Assembly (NCBI RefSeq): GCF_000315795.1
Contig: NZ_ANHY01000014.1
Span: 79,461 to 143,460 of the forward strand
Origin: Caenispirillum salinarum AK4
GTDB lineage: Bacteria; Pseudomonadota; Alphaproteobacteria; Rhodospirillales; Rhodospirillaceae
DNA length: 64,000 nt
Direction of reading: 5' to 3'
Each line of letters starts with the position of its first letter. Positions within the stretch are counted from its first letter, which is position 1. Under the pieces are notes generated by a model. The model was not told the origin of the DNA. It worked only from the letters and a program-made list of their open reading frames with translations, and did not search any database. A program made the translations under genes and the position numbers. Shown here piece after piece: positions 7,115 to 17,804 of the stretch.

Positions 7115-8488
7115 TCAAGCGTGCGCCGGTGCGCCGACGGTCTCTGCGGCCGTCCGGAACAGCTCCATCGGGTCGTCCACCGCCATGGTGTGGTTCAGCG
7201 TCCAGCGGTAGCCGGCCGAGGCCGGCAGCACCTCGTCCAGCACGAAGGAGACGGAGCCGGCGGTGCCCTTCACGTCGGGCAGGCGGGCATAGAACATCTG
7301 CCGCGTGCCGGTCATGGTGACCTCTTCCGCCATCTCCTTTGTCGGGGCGATGCCCTGGACGACGACGCAAAGCTCGTGGCCCGGCGTTTCGCGCAGGGGC
7401 TCCAGCGGGCCCATGATCCCGTCGCGGCCGAAGACGTTGTAGTGCAACTCCCAGCCCTCGGGGCCGAAGCGATCCTCGACTGCCTTGCGGGCCCAGGCGA
7501 TGACCTCGTCGATGTGGGCGATGGTGTAGGGGTCGCGCACCCCGGCGATGCCGACAAAGCGCTCCCCGACCTTGCCGGCGCCCTCCAGCTTGACGCGCAC
7601 GTTCTCGGCGGGAATGAACCGGGCGCCGGTGATGCGGGTGGTCTTGTCGGAAATCTGTTCGTAGACGCAATCGCGCATGTCGAGCCGCCCGCCCGCCACG
7701 AACTCGTCGTAGGGATTGGAGCGCTCGTACATGGCGTGGCCGGCGACGGAGGCGGGCGTGCAGCGCTGGGCCGGGTGCATGGCCGTCACCTTGACCTCGT
7801 CGTGAGTGATTTCGCCCATGACGGTTTCCTTGCCGCCGTAGGGCTCGGCGCAGAAGGACGCGCACTCCAGCACCTTGCCCAGGTAGTACGCCTGGTCCGC
7901 CGGGAAGCCGTGGAACAGGGCAGGGGCGGCGAAGACCGCGCTGTCGGAGGAGCGGCCGCCGATGATGACGTCGCAGCCGGCCTTCAGAAGCTCGATGTAG
8001 GGGTGCACGCCGGCCATGGCGACGATGCGGTCGGTGGCGTCCAGTTCCTCTTCCGTCAGGGCCGGGCGTTCGTCCAGCCCGTCGATGGACGACCCGGCGC
8101 GAATGCGTTCGCGCACCACCTCCTTGTCCACCTCGGAATGGAACCAGCCCAGCTTGAAGGGCGCGAGAGCGTGCTTTTTCGCAAGCTGGCGGATGATGTC
8201 CACGTACATGTCGACGCGGCTGTCGGTGCCGGTGTCTCCGGCCGAGCCGATGATCATGGGCACGTTCAGCTCGCGTGCGGCCAGCAGCATGTGCTCCAGG
8301 TCGTGTTCCTGCCACGCCCGCGGGCTGGCGCAGCCGTCGGAGCCGAGCGGCACCGGGCCTACGTCGTCGGAGCCCGAGTCGGCGGCGATGTAGTCGGGCT
8401 TGGCCTCCACGCCCAGGCGGAAGCTCTCGACCTTCAGCGGCGCGAAACCGAGATGGCCGTTGGGACAAATGATCTTCAGAGACTTCAT
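7115..8488 (-). CDS. AtuA-like acyclic terpene utilisation family protein (DUF1446)
   Basis: A 457-residue protein of the DUF1446/AtuA family. Typical blocks are present: the N-terminal PNGHLGFAP, ADSGSDDVGPVPLGSDG, IIGSAGDTGTDSRVD, GWFHSE and GGRSSDSAVFAAPA. AtuA is known from the citronellol/geraniol (Atu) pathway of Pseudomonas, but its reaction is not established, and no AtuB-H-type carboxylase or dehydrogenase genes lie nearby. Here it heads a two-gene unit with DUF4387 and sits under a sigma54-type promoter next to a sigma54 activator gene. The start at 8488 follows AGGTGAGG. A role in degrading whatever the neighbouring importer brings in is inferred. Confidence 0.85.
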   Translation of the reverse strand: MKSLKIICPNGHLGFAPLKVESFRLGVEAKPDYIAADSGSDDVGPVPLGSDGCASPRAWQEHDLEHMLLAARELNVPMIIGSAGDTGTDSRVDMYVDIIRQLAKKHALAPFKLGWFHSEVDKEVVRERIRAGSSIDGLDERPALTEEELDATDRIVAMAGVHPYIELLKAGCDVIIGGRSSDSAVFAAPALFHGFPADQAYYLGKVLECASFCAEPYGGKETVMGEITHDEVKVTAMHPAQRCTPASVAGHAMYERSNPYDEFVAGGRLDMRDCVYEQISDKTTRITGARFIPAENVRVKLEGAGKVGERFVGIAGVRDPYTIAHIDEVIAWARKAVEDRFGPEGWELHYNVFGRDGIMGPLEPLRETPGHELCVVVQGIAPTKEMAEEVTMTGTRQMFYARLPDVKGTAGSVSFVLDEVLPASAGYRWTLNHTMAVDDPMELFRTAAETVGAPAHA

Positions 8489-8559
8489 GGTCCTCACCTT
8501 GGCTGCCTCCTTCGCCCGGCCGAATCTCGCGTGGCCGTGGCGGGTCGTGGGCAGGATCA

Positions 8560-8575
8560 GCACAAGGCGTGCCAA
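8560..8575 (-). promoter_or_regulatory. Sigma54 (-24/-12) promoter for the AtuA-like operon
   Basis: Read on the minus strand this is TTGGCACGCCTTGTGC. The -24 GG and -12 GC are exactly 10 bp apart, and only one base of the TTGC element differs from consensus. It lies about 70 bp upstream of the AtuA-like start codon and faces it. The next gene upstream encodes a sigma54 activator, which makes a chance match less likely. Confidence 0.65.
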
Positions 8576-8617
8576 CCCGCAGCGGGGCCGTTTCTCCAGG
8601 CAAACCAAGCTGTTGCG

Positions 8618-8645
8618 CCGGTGCTTGTCGGGCACGGGACACCGG
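8618..8645. promoter_or_regulatory. Inverted repeat upstream of the sigma54 promoter
   Basis: CCGGTG (8618-8623) and CACCGG (8640-8645) are perfect inverted arms, centred about 55 bp upstream of the -24 element. This could be a binding site for the activator encoded at 8696-9850. The spacer is long (16 bp), so the call is tentative. Confidence 0.3.
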
Positions 8646-8677
8646 GGCCGGCATTGCGCGGGCTCTGCACGCTATGG

Positions 8678-8694
8678 CGCGGGTTTTACCCGCG
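8678..8694. terminator. Hairpin directly after the sigma54 activator gene
   Basis: CGCGGG (8678-8683), loop TTTTA, CCCGCG (8689-8694): a perfect 6-bp GC stem beginning one base past the regulator stop codon. No T run follows on the minus strand, so it may end the long leftward operon only weakly. Confidence 0.4.
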
Positions 8695-8695
8695 T

Positions 8696-9850
8696 TCAGC
8701 GGATATTGAGCTTTAGCATGTGGTGGCGCAGGGCGTGGCGCGACAGGCCGAGCAGGGCGGCGGCCTCCGTCTGGTTTCCCTTGGCACGGGCCAGCGCGTC
8801 GCGGATGAGGGTTTCCTGGAAATGGTTGGTGGCGGTGTGAAAGTCGCTCCACACCGCGCAGGTGGCAGGCACGCCGGTTCCGCGCTCCGCCGCCAGCGGC
8901 ATTCGCGCCGGTGCCATGACTGCCGCATCCGCGTCCGCGGTGGTTTCACCGGCCGGGTCGGCCAGGTCCGGTATGGGGGCTTCCAGAACGGAGTCCACGT
9001 CCCACGCCAGGCCGTCCACCGCCTGCGCCGGCAGGTCGCCGACGTCGCGGCGGATGCGCGAGGGCAGGTGGGTGACGTCGATCTCGTCGTCCTCTTCCAG
9101 AATGAAGATCCGTTCCAGCAGGTTTTCCAGCTCGCGCACGTTGCCCGGCCAGCGGTACTGGCGGAAGACGTCGGCTGCCGCCGGTGTCAGGCCGGAGATG
9201 CGGCGATCGTAGCGAGCATTGAACTTGCGGATGAAATGCTCCGCCAGGATCAGGACGTCCTCGCCGCGCGCCCGCAGGGGCGGAATGTTGATGCTGACCA
9301 CTTGCAGACGGTAGTAGAGGTCTTCCCGGAAGCGGCCCTCGCGCACCTCCGACAGAAGGATGCGGTTGGTGGCGGCGATGAAGCGGACGTCCACGTCGAT
9401 GGGCCGCGTGGCGCCGACGCGGCGGAACTGCTGGGTGTCCAGCAGGCTGAGCAGCTTGGTCTGCTGCGTCAGCTCCATTTCTCGGATTTCGTCCAGGAAC
9501 AGCGTGCCGTGATGGGCGGCTTCCACAAGGCCGGTCTTCTTCTGCGCCGCGCCGGTGAAGGCGCCGCGTTCATGGCCGAACAGCTCGCTTTCCATGAGGC
9601 TCGGCGGAATGGCGGCGCAGTTGACGTCGACGAAGCTTTCCCGCGCCCGGTTCGACTGTTGGTGGACCATGCGGGCCACGAGCCCCTTGCCGGTGCCGGT
9701 CTCGCCGTAGATCAGCACCGTGCTGGCCGGGCTGCCCGCCACCTTGGCGATCAGCGCGCGCACCGCGCGGATGGAAGGATGATCGCCGATCAGGTCGCCG
9801 TATGCCGCCATGCCCAGGCCCGTCATGTCACTGCCGCGTCCGCCGGTCAT
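8696..9850 (-). CDS. Sigma54-dependent transcriptional activator without N-terminal sensor domain
   Basis: A 384-residue enhancer-binding protein. The AAA+ domain starts almost at once: Walker A GETGTGKG (about residue 50), [15 protein letters not shown] with the sigma54-contact loop, Walker B TLFLDEI, and [16 protein letters not shown] low-complexity linker follows, then a Fis-type helix-turn-helix at the end ([20 protein letters not shown]). There is no receiver, GAF or PAS domain, so signal input must come from a partner or through expression level. The start is uncertain: 9850 is preferred, 9826 and 9901 are alternatives. It follows the C45 gene in the leftward operon, and sigma54 promoters stand upstream of dppA and the AtuA-like gene, its probable targets. 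Confidence 0.88.
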   Translation of the reverse strand: MTGGRGSDMTGLGMAAYGDLIGDHPSIRAVRALIAKVAGSPASTVLIYGETGTGKGLVARMVHQQSNRARESFVDVNCAAIPPSLMESELFGHERGAFTGAAQKKTGLVEAAHHGTLFLDEIREMELTQQTKLLSLLDTQQFRRVGATRPIDVDVRFIAATNRILLSEVREGRFREDLYYRLQVVSINIPPLRARGEDVLILAEHFIRKFNARYDRRISGLTPAAADVFRQYRWPGNVRELENLLERIFILEEDDEIDVTHLPSRIRRDVGDLPAQAVDGLAWDVDSVLEAPIPDLADPAGETTADADAAVMAPARMPLAAERGTGVPATCAVWSDFHTATNHFQETLIRDALARAKGNQTEAAALLGLSRHALRHHMLKLNIR

Positions 9851-9879
9851 GCCTGGTCCGGTGGCGCGCCGGAGCCGGG

Positions 9880-10970
9880 TCAGACGGCATGGCGGTTCCA
9901 CGGGGTCGAGCAGGGCGGACCCATGGAAACGTACAGCCGCCGGGCCGAAGGTTCAAACAGGACCGTCGAAATGGTGCGGCTGTCGCCGTCCTGGCCGTGC
10001 CGGCACAGGCCCTGTCCGTCGGCGGGCGCATCGTCGTCGTGGCTTGCCATCAGCGCGTGGGCGAAGGCGGGAACATCCTTGGGCACCCCCGTCGCGAAGG
10101 CAGCGCGGATCGTCTCCAGGCGCTCGCGGGTGCTGCGCCCCATCGGCTCGCCGGGCCGCTCGATGAGGCGTCCCGACAAGGCGTCGGAAAGGTGGTGGTT
10201 GGTGCGCGCGAGCCAGCCCTGCCGCGCCGTCTCGACCCGCACCGCCGCATGGCCCAGCTCCACCGCCGCCATGGCGCCGGAGGCATCGGCGAGGGTCAGG
10301 CAGCCGCCGCCCGCATGGGGCGTGGCGTCGATCAGCGCCAGCGCCTCGGCAACGGTGGCACAGCGGCCCAGGATCTCCGACATCAGGAAATACCGGCAGA
10401 GGCCGGGGCCGTGGTCGGCGGTGGGCACCTGGCTGTCCACCAGGGCAAGGCCGCGGGCGTTGATCCCGCTGGAAAAGGCGCCCGGCGCGCCCAGGCTGCC
10501 CAGGCAGAGCATGGGGCCGGCGGGCAGGTCGGGGCCGTCGTGGCGGAACAGCCGCTGGAGCGCCGCGTGGTCGCCGCCATAGTCGCGGTTCTTGCCGACC
10601 CACGGCCGGCCGGAGCCGTCGACGGCGGCCCAGGTGGAGCAGCCGTCCTCGACGGACGCATCCGCGCGCGCCTTGGCCGTGTCCAGAAGCACCGGCATGT
10701 GCAGGAAGGCGAGCAGGTCGTCCTCCGCCAGCCCGAATCCTTCCGCCAGTCCCCGGACTTCCGCCCGCGAGGCCGGAGCATGGACGTCGGCGGCATCCAC
10801 GCACCCGGCCATCAGGGTCCGGTGGTCCTCGCGCTGGAGAAGGTCGCGCCCTGCGGCGACCCGCTCCTCCACCGCGCGGCGCACCCGTGCGATATCATCG
10901 GCGGAGGCGGCGGCAGCCTGGGCAAGACCGCGGTCGCGCGCCGCGCCGCAGAGGGATACGGGGGCGGACG

Positions 10971-10974
<4 letters not shown>
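9880..10974 (-). CDS. C45-family autoproteolytic hydrolase/acyltransferase
   Basis: A 364-residue protein of the acyl-CoA:6-aminopenicillanic-acid acyltransferase-like (peptidase C45) family. These Ntn hydrolases cleave themselves before a cysteine that becomes the N-terminal nucleophile. The candidate is the Cys of EDGCSTWAAVDGSGRPWVGK (around residue 115), followed by NRDYGG, matching the family G-C-(T/S)-x-W and N-x-D pattern. The start overlaps the upstream ATPase stop in ATGA, so it is translated as part of the dpp operon. No signal peptide, so it acts in the cytoplasm after import. Natural substrates of bacterial members are mostly unknown; an N-acyl amine or peptide-like amide is the natural inference. 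Confidence 0.85.
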
Positions 10975-12049
<1,075 letters not shown>

Positions 12050-12053
<4 letters not shown>

Positions 12054-13090
12054 GCCTCCGTCTCCTCGCCCACGAGGATGCAGCGGGCGGCGCGGCCGGG
12101 GCCGGCGGGCCGCATGTCGATGCCGGTGCGGCAGTCGGGTGTCCGCTTGGGGCAGCGGCCGATGAAGCGGCACTCCGGCGGCAGGTCGATCAGTTCGGGC
12201 ACCTGCCCCTGGATGGGGCGGATGGGGTGGGACAGGTCCGACAGGCGCGGGATGGAGTCCAGAAGGCCCTGCGTATACGGGTGCTTCGGGTCCGAGATCA
12301 CCGCGCGCGTCGGGCCGGTCTCCACCACCTGACCGGCGTACATCACCACCACGCGGTCGCAGTGCTCGGCCACCACGCCCAGGTCGTGGGTGATGAGGAC
12401 CACGCTCATGCCCAGGCGCGCGCGGATGTCGGCGATCAACTCCAGCACCTGGGCCTGGATGGTGACGTCCAGCGCCGTGGTCGGCTCGTCGGCGATGAGC
12501 AGGCGCGGCCGGCAGGCCAGCGCGATGGCGATCATGATGCGCTGCCTCATGCCGCCGGAGAACTGGTGCGGATACTCGTTCAGGCGGTCGGCGGGCGAGG
12601 GGATGCCGACGAGGTCCAGCATCTCCACCGCGCGGCGCCTGGCCTCGGCCCGGCCGGCGCGGCCGCGCGGCAGGTCGTCGGCGTGGGCGCGCAGAACCTC
12701 CAGGATCTGTTCGCCCACGGTCAACGCCGGGTTGAGGGCGGTCAGGGCGTCCTGCATGGTCATGGCGATGTCCTTGCCGCGCAGGGCGCGCAGCTCGCGG
12801 TCGCTCAGCCGGGTCAGGTCGCGGCCGCGGTAGAGGATTTCGCCGTCCTCGACCCAGCCCGGCTTCTTCACCAGCCCCATGACCGAGGCGAAGGTGACGG
12901 ACTTGCCCGAGCCGGACTCGCCGACGACGCCCAGGCATTCGCCGGGGTAGACATCCAGCGAGACGCCGCTGACGGCGCGCACGATGCCGTGGCTGGTCTT
13001 GAAGGCCGTGCGCAGGTCACGCACCGACAGCACGGGCTCCGGCCGGTCGCCGGCGGCGGTGTCGGGGCGGGGGAGGGTGGTGGTCGTCAT
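12050..13090 (-). CDS. dppD: Dipeptide/oligopeptide ABC importer ATPase, DppD/OppD type
   Basis: A 346-residue ABC ATPase: Walker A GESGSGKSV, MTMQDALTALNP Q-loop region, signature FSGGMRQRIMIAIAL, Walker B LLIADEP, ALDVTIQAQ D-loop and LITHDLGVV. The C-terminal CRFIGRCPKRTPDC segment is typical of the peptide-importer subfamily. It forms a heterodimer with the DppF-type protein beneath the two permeases. It starts 15 bp after the DppC stop. Confidence 0.92.
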
Positions 13091-13105
13091 GGCCGGGGCC
13101 TCCCG

Positions 13106-14035
13106 TCAGTCGTGGAACTTGGGATCGAAGGCGTCTCGCAGGCCCTGGCTGGCGACGTTCAGCGACAGCACCAGCAGCAGAATGGCGAGGCCCGGGAAGG
13201 TGCTGACCCACCACGCTTCCAGCATGAAGGCGCGGCCGTCGGCGACCATGGAACCCCACGATGCCGTCGGCGGCTGCACGCCCAGGCCCAGGAAGCTCAG
13301 GCTCGCCTCAAGGATGATGACATTCGCCATGCGGATGGTGGAGACGACGACGACCGGCGACAGGATGTTGGGCAGAATCTCCCGCCACATGATCCGTGCG
13401 CGGCCGGCACCCAGGGCGCGGGCGGCCTCGACATACTCCATCTCGCGGGCCGCCAGCGTCTCGCCGCGCACCACGCGGCAGGGGATCACCCATTCCTTGT
13501 AGGCCAGCGCGATCACGATGTTGCTCAGGCCCGGGCCCATCATCGCCATGAGGCCGATGGCGAAGATCAGGTAGGGGAAGGCCAGCAGGATGTCGACCAG
13601 CCGGCTGATCGCGGTGTCGACCCAGCCGCGCAGGTAACCGGCGGCCAGTCCCGCCAGGATACCGATGGTGGTCGCCACCAGGATGACGGCTGTGCCGATG
13701 AAGATCGAGATGCGCGCGCCGTAGATGATGCGCGAGAGAATGTCGCGGCCGAGCGCGTCGCAGCCCAGCGGATAGGCCCATTCGCCGCCGGCCATCCACG
13801 CCGGCGGCTGGAGGCGGCGGAACAGGTCGGTCGCGTTGGGATCGTGCGGCGCGATCAGGGGCGCTGCAACGGCCATGACGACGAACAGCAGGACCACGAC
13901 GCCGCTCGCCAGCGCCAGGCGGTTGTCGGCGAACTTGCGCATGTTGCGCCAGAAGGGCGACTGCGTGCGGGCGGCGCGGTCCGGGGACGCGGCGGAGGAA
14001 GCGCCGGCGGAGGAAGCGGGAACGGCCGTCGTCAT
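13106..14035 (-). CDS. dppC: Dipeptide/oligopeptide ABC importer permease, DppC type
   Basis: A 309-residue inner-membrane permease. A polar N-terminal tail (about 1-40) is followed by a first membrane helix (ALASGVVVLLFVVMAVAAP), the DppC-like linker HPLGCDALGRDILSRIIYGA-type segment, and five further helices with the EAARALGAGRARIMWREILPN cytoplasmic loop that docks the ATPases. The start overlaps the DppB stop (ATGA). It pairs with DppB to form the translocation channel. Confidence 0.92.
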   Translation of the reverse strand: MTTAVPASSAGASSAASPDRAARTQSPFWRNMRKFADNRLALASGVVVLLFVVMAVAAPLIAPHDPNATDLFRRLQPPAWMAGGEWAYPLGCDALGRDILSRIIYGARISIFIGTAVILVATTIGILAGLAAGYLRGWVDTAISRLVDILLAFPYLIFAIGLMAMMGPGLSNIVIALAYKEWVIPCRVVRGETLAAREMEYVEAARALGAGRARIMWREILPNILSPVVVVSTIRMANVIILEASLSFLGLGVQPPTASWGSMVADGRAFMLEAWWVSTFPGLAILLLVLSLNVASQGLRDAFDPKFHD

Positions 14036-15039
14036 AGCTTCACCCTCGGGTTCAGGATGGTGTAGAGGATGTCGGCAAGGAAGTTCAGCATCACGTAGGT
14101 CACCGCGTAGAACAGCACGGCGGCCTGGACGAGCGGATAGTTGCGCTGGAAGATGCTCTCCACCACCAGCCGCCCGAGGCCGGGCCAGCCGAAGATGGTC
14201 TCGACGATCATGTTGCCGCCGAGCAGCGTCCCCGTTTCCAGCGCGGCCACCGTGACGGTCGGGATGAGGGCGTTCTTCAGCGCGTGGCGGAACAGGATGC
14301 GGTGGCGCGCCAGGCCCTTGGCCTCGGCGAAGCGCACGTAGTCGGCGCGCATGACCTCCAGCATGGAGGTCCGGGTGACGCGCATGAGGATGGCTCCCAT
14401 GGCCAGCCCCAGCGTCAGTGCCGGCAGGATGATGTGCGACAGGGCGTTGCCGAATGCGGCGATGTTGCCGCGCAGCAGGCTGTCGACCAGCAGCAGGTGG
14501 GTGATGGGCTCCACCTGATATTCATAGTCGATGCGCCCGGCCACCGGCAGCCAGTGCAGGTGCACCGCGAACAGCATCAGCAGCAGGATGCCGAACCAGA
14601 AGTGCGGCATCGATACGCCGAGCAGCGAGCCGACGGTCGACGCCTTGTCGAAGATGGTGCTCTTCTTGACCGCCGCCAGCACCCCGAGGGGAATGGCCGT
14701 CACCAGGGCCAGGATCATGGCGACCAGCGTCAGCTCGATGGTCGCCGGCAGCCGCTCGGCGATGACCTCGCCCACCGGCCGGCGGTGATAGAACGAGGTG
14801 CCGAAATCGCCCTGAAGGGCATTGCCGATGAACACCAGGAAGCGTTCGTGCGGCGGCCGATCGAGGCCCAGGTCATGGCGCAGGGCCTGTTCCTGCTCCG
14901 GCGTCACATGCTGGTCGCCGAGCATGATCTCGACCGGGTCCCCGGGTGTCAGGGACATCATCAGGAAGACGATGAGGCTGACGCCCAGGAGCACGGGAAC
15001 GAGCTGCGCGAGCCGTTCGATGAATTTGCCCAGGGTCAC
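14032..15039 (-). CDS. dppB: Dipeptide/oligopeptide ABC importer permease, DppB type
   Basis: A 335-residue permease with a membrane helix at once (LAQLVPVLLGVSLIVFLMMSL), the conserved PGDPVEIMLG segment, an extracytoplasmic domain, and five more helices; the loop RADYVRFAEAKGLARHRILF is the ATPase-docking EAA-like region. Length is standard for DppB. It follows dppA by 64 bp and overlaps dppC. Confidence 0.92.
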   Translation of the reverse strand: MTLGKFIERLAQLVPVLLGVSLIVFLMMSLTPGDPVEIMLGDQHVTPEQEQALRHDLGLDRPPHERFLVFIGNALQGDFGTSFYHRRPVGEVIAERLPATIELTLVAMILALVTAIPLGVLAAVKKSTIFDKASTVGSLLGVSMPHFWFGILLLMLFAVHLHWLPVAGRIDYEYQVEPITHLLLVDSLLRGNIAAFGNALSHIILPALTLGLAMGAILMRVTRTSMLEVMRADYVRFAEAKGLARHRILFRHALKNALIPTVTVAALETGTLLGGNMIVETIFGWPGLGRLVVESIFQRNYPLVQAAVLFYAVTYVMLNFLADILYTILNPRVKL

Positions 15040-15103
15040 GGGTCCGTCTCCTCCTCGGGGGGCTGGAGGGTGGTCGTGGAGTACGCGCGGTCCTGCTCGA
15101 CGC

Positions 15104-16651
15104 CTACTTCAGGCAGGCGTCGTGCAGGTTGATGCGGCTGTCGGCGCTGGGCTGCCAGTTGGTCAGCCGCTTGGAGACGCCGTAGATGTCCTGCGGCAGC
15201 CACAGGAAGATCCAGGGCGCGTCCTCGTTGACGATCTCCTGCGCCTGGCGGTAGAGCGCCGCGCGCTTCTCCTGGTCCATTTCGGTCGCGGCCTGTTCCA
15301 GCAGCGCGTCGACCTCGGGGTTGGAGTAGTGGGCGGAGTTTCCGCGCCCGCCCGTCGTCAGGGTCGGGTTGAAGATGCCCACCGGGTCCAGCGAGCCGTT
15401 GCCCCAGGACGTCAACCACATCTGGCCGTCCTCCGGCGCCTCGTCGCTGCGCCACTTGTCCTTGAGGATGGCGCTTTCGGCCACCTGAACCTTGGCGCGG
15501 ATGCCGGCCTTGGACAGCAGCGAGGCGATGGCCTCGGCGGTGTCCTTGAACGGCCCCTCCACATCCATGGTCACGTCCAGCCCGTCCTCATGGCCGGCTT
15601 CGGCCAGCAGCGCCTTGGCTTTCTCCAGGTCGTGGCCGTATTCCTTCAGGTCGGGATTATGGCCGAAGGCATCGGGGCTGAGCACGCCATTGAGCGGCGT
15701 CGCCGTGCCATTGAGGATGCGGTCGATGATGAGCTGCTTGTCCAGCGCGTAGTTGGCCGCCTTGCGCACGCGCGGGTCGTCGAACGGCGGCTGGGCGTTG
15801 TTCAGCGCCACGAAGAAGGTGCGGGTGCCGTTGACGGTCAGCACCTCGGTGTCGGGGTTGTTCTCCACCTGGCCCATGGCGTGGGCCGGCAGTTCGTTGA
15901 TGATCTGCACGTCGCCGGCCAGCAGTGCGGCGACGCGCGAGGCGCTTTCCGGAATGATCTGGAAGATGGCGCGCTCGACGCAGGCCTTGCCGACCGGCGG
16001 GTTGTCGGGAGACCCGCCGTAATAGTCCTCGAACCGCTCCATGATGACGGCGTCGCCCTTACGCCACTCCACCAGCTTGAAGGGGCCGGTGCCGTTGGAC
16101 GTGACGTTCGCTCCGCCTTCGGCGCCGGCACCCGTGAAGCCGTCCGGCACCACCTCCTGGAAGGGCAGCATGGCCGGGAAGATTGGCCAGGGCTCGGACA
16201 GCGTGAAGACGACCGTGCGGTCGCCCTTGACCTCGACGCGGTCCAGCGGCCCGAGCAGCGACTTGCGCGGGCTGGTCTGGCCGTTCATGGCCCCGTCCTG
16301 GATCAGTCGATCGAAGGTGTACTTGATGTCCTGAGCCGTCAGGGCAGAGCCGTCGTGGAACGTCACTCCGTCGCGGATGGTGAACTCGTAGGTCGTCGGG
16401 CTGGTCTGGCTCCAGCCTTCGGCAAGCTGCGGGGCGAGCTGCATGTCCGGCGTGCGGGTCAGCACCCCGTCATACATGTTGCGGATGATGGTCTCGGTTT
16501 CGCGGTTCCGGTGGTTGGCCGGGTCCAGCGTCAGCGCATCGGCGGAAAAGCCGACGCGCAACTCCTGCGCCCCGGCCGGGGCGGGGGCACCGAGCGTCAC
16601 GCCGGCGGTGGCGGCGACGGCCGCGGCAAGCAGGGTCGTCCTGAGTCTCAT
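15104..16651 (-). CDS. dppA: Periplasmic dipeptide/oligopeptide-type substrate-binding protein
   Basis: A 515-residue family 5 solute-binding protein. The signal peptide spans about 1-28 (ending APAGAQE) with no lipobox. The mature part has family hallmarks: LTLDPANHRN near the start, FTIRDGVTFHDGSALTAQDI and YALDKQLIIDRILNG. It begins the leftward unit, with GGGAGG before the ATG at 16651 and a sigma54-type promoter about 65 bp upstream. Family 5 proteins bind di- and oligopeptides but also glutathione, nickel, opines and antibiotics, so the ligand is open; the downstream C45 hydrolase points to an amide. Confidence 0.92.
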   Translation of the reverse strand: MRLRTTLLAAAVAATAGVTLGAPAPAGAQELRVGFSADALTLDPANHRNRETETIIRNMYDGVLTRTPDMQLAPQLAEGWSQTSPTTYEFTIRDGVTFHDGSALTAQDIKYTFDRLIQDGAMNGQTSPRKSLLGPLDRVEVKGDRTVVFTLSEPWPIFPAMLPFQEVVPDGFTGAGAEGGANVTSNGTGPFKLVEWRKGDAVIMERFEDYYGGSPDNPPVGKACVERAIFQIIPESASRVAALLAGDVQIINELPAHAMGQVENNPDTEVLTVNGTRTFFVALNNAQPPFDDPRVRKAANYALDKQLIIDRILNGTATPLNGVLSPDAFGHNPDLKEYGHDLEKAKALLAEAGHEDGLDVTMDVEGPFKDTAEAIASLLSKAGIRAKVQVAESAILKDKWRSDEAPEDGQMWLTSWGNGSLDPVGIFNPTLTTGGRGNSAHYSNPEVDALLEQAATEMDQEKRAALYRQAQEIVNEDAPWIFLWLPQDIYGVSKRLTNWQPSADSRINLHDACLK

Positions 16652-16716
16652 GTGTCAAACCTCCCGTGGTTCGAGCGGCCCCGAGGTTCATCCTTCTTCG
16701 GGCCTGCCGCTGGCTT

Positions 16717-16733
16717 TGCATATGCCGTGCCAG
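16717..16733 (-). promoter_or_regulatory. Sigma54 (-24/-12) promoter for the dpp/C45 operon
   Basis: On the minus strand the sequence is CTGGCACGGCATATGCA: a full CTGGCACG -24 element, GG to GC spacing of 10, and ATGC in place of TTGC. It faces dppA with a leader of about 55 nt. Just upstream, AAACGC (16758-16763) and GCGTTT (16770-16775) form a perfect inverted repeat that could bind the activator encoded at 8696-9850, though it is closer than usual for an enhancer. Confidence 0.65.
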
Positions 16734-16827
16734 TCCCGGATGGGGCGACGATTCTTCAAACGCTCCAATGCGTTTACCCTGCCGCGCGCACCGTGCAGGA
16801 TCGGCCCCTGCGCTGGATGTGCGTGAT

Positions 16828-16847
16828 TTTCCCGCCGGTGCGGGAAA
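16828..16847. terminator. Hairpin downstream of the LysR gene
   Basis: TTTCCCGC (16828-16835), loop CGGT, GCGGGAAA (16840-16847): a perfect 8-bp stem, 42 bp after the LysR stop codon in the leftward direction. It is a likely 3' end for that mRNA although the T run is part of the stem. Confidence 0.5.
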
Positions 16848-16889
16848 TGCCTGCTTCCAGAGCCGGAGAACGACGAAAGCGCCGCCGCG

Positions 16890-17804
16890 TCATGCGGGAA
16901 GCTGACTGACCGGCGTCTGATAGACCGAACTGAAATAGTGGCGGAACAGCTTCATGGCCGGTGTCAGCTCCACGCCCTGCCGCCATGCCAGGCCGATGCT
17001 CATGGCGGGCACGGGCGGGGTGGGCACCACGGTCTCGATGCGGCGGCCTTCCAGCGACCACGGGCGGTAGACCATGTCCGAGAGGATCGTCACGCCCTGC
17101 CCGTTGGCGACGATGGAGCGCACGGCCTCGATCGACGACGTGCGCAGCTTGACCTGCGGCTGGTACGGCGTCTGGTTCCAGTAGCGCAGGGCGGTGTGCG
17201 CCGCCTCGTCCACCGTCAGCATGATGTAGGGCTCCTCGGCGACGTCCTTCAGGCCCACGGCATCGCGCCCGAGGAGATGATGGCCGGACGGCACCCACAG
17301 GCGGCGCTGGCTGCTCAGCAGCGTTTCCGTCACCAGTTCAGGGTTGGCGATGTTGGACGTCAGCACCACCGCCATGTCGAAGCGGTTGGTGACCAGCCCG
17401 TCCTCGATCATCTCGCGGCTGAGTTCATAAAGCTGGATCCGCAGGTTGGGATAGCGCTTCTCCAGCCGCTCCAGGTGCTGCGGCAGGAAGTATCCCAGCA
17501 CGGTGTAGCTTGCCGCCACCGAAAGCGTCCCCGACACCTCTTCCGTCGTCGCGCTGGTGGTCAGGGCCTCGTCAATGCTGGTCAGGATGCGGTTCGCCGA
17601 CGCCAGGAACCGCCGCCCGCCTTCCGTCAGTTCCATTCCCTGGGCCGTGCGCTCGAACAGCCGCGCGCCGACCATCGCCTCAAGCTCCTTGATGGCGGTG
17701 GTGATGGCGGATTGCGAGATCGCCAGTTCCTTGGCGGCGCGTGACACCTGCCCGAGGTTGGCCGTCGCAACGAAATACTTGACGTGGCGGAAGTTCAGAG
17801 ACAT
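16890..17804 (-). CDS. LysR-family transcriptional regulator
   Basis: A 304-residue LysR regulator. The N-terminal winged helix is clear: FVATANLGQVSRAAKELAIS, then QSAITTAIKELEAMVGARLF and TEGGRRF. A periplasmic-binding-protein-like effector domain follows (about 90-300). It is divergent from the LamB/biotin carboxylase operon, whose control is its most probable job, in the usual LysR manner of activating a divergent operon in response to a pathway metabolite. No other targets are evident. The effector is unknown. Confidence 0.9.
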   Translation of the reverse strand: MSLNFRHVKYFVATANLGQVSRAAKELAISQSAITTAIKELEAMVGARLFERTAQGMELTEGGRRFLASANRILTSIDEALTTSATTEEVSGTLSVAASYTVLGYFLPQHLERLEKRYPNLRIQLYELSREMIEDGLVTNRFDMAVVLTSNIANPELVTETLLSSQRRLWVPSGHHLLGRDAVGLKDVAEEPYIMLTVDEAAHTALRYWNQTPYQPQVKLRTSSIEAVRSIVANGQGVTILSDMVYRPWSLEGRRIETVVPTPPVPAMSIGLAWRQGVELTPAMKLFRHYFSSVYQTPVSQLPA

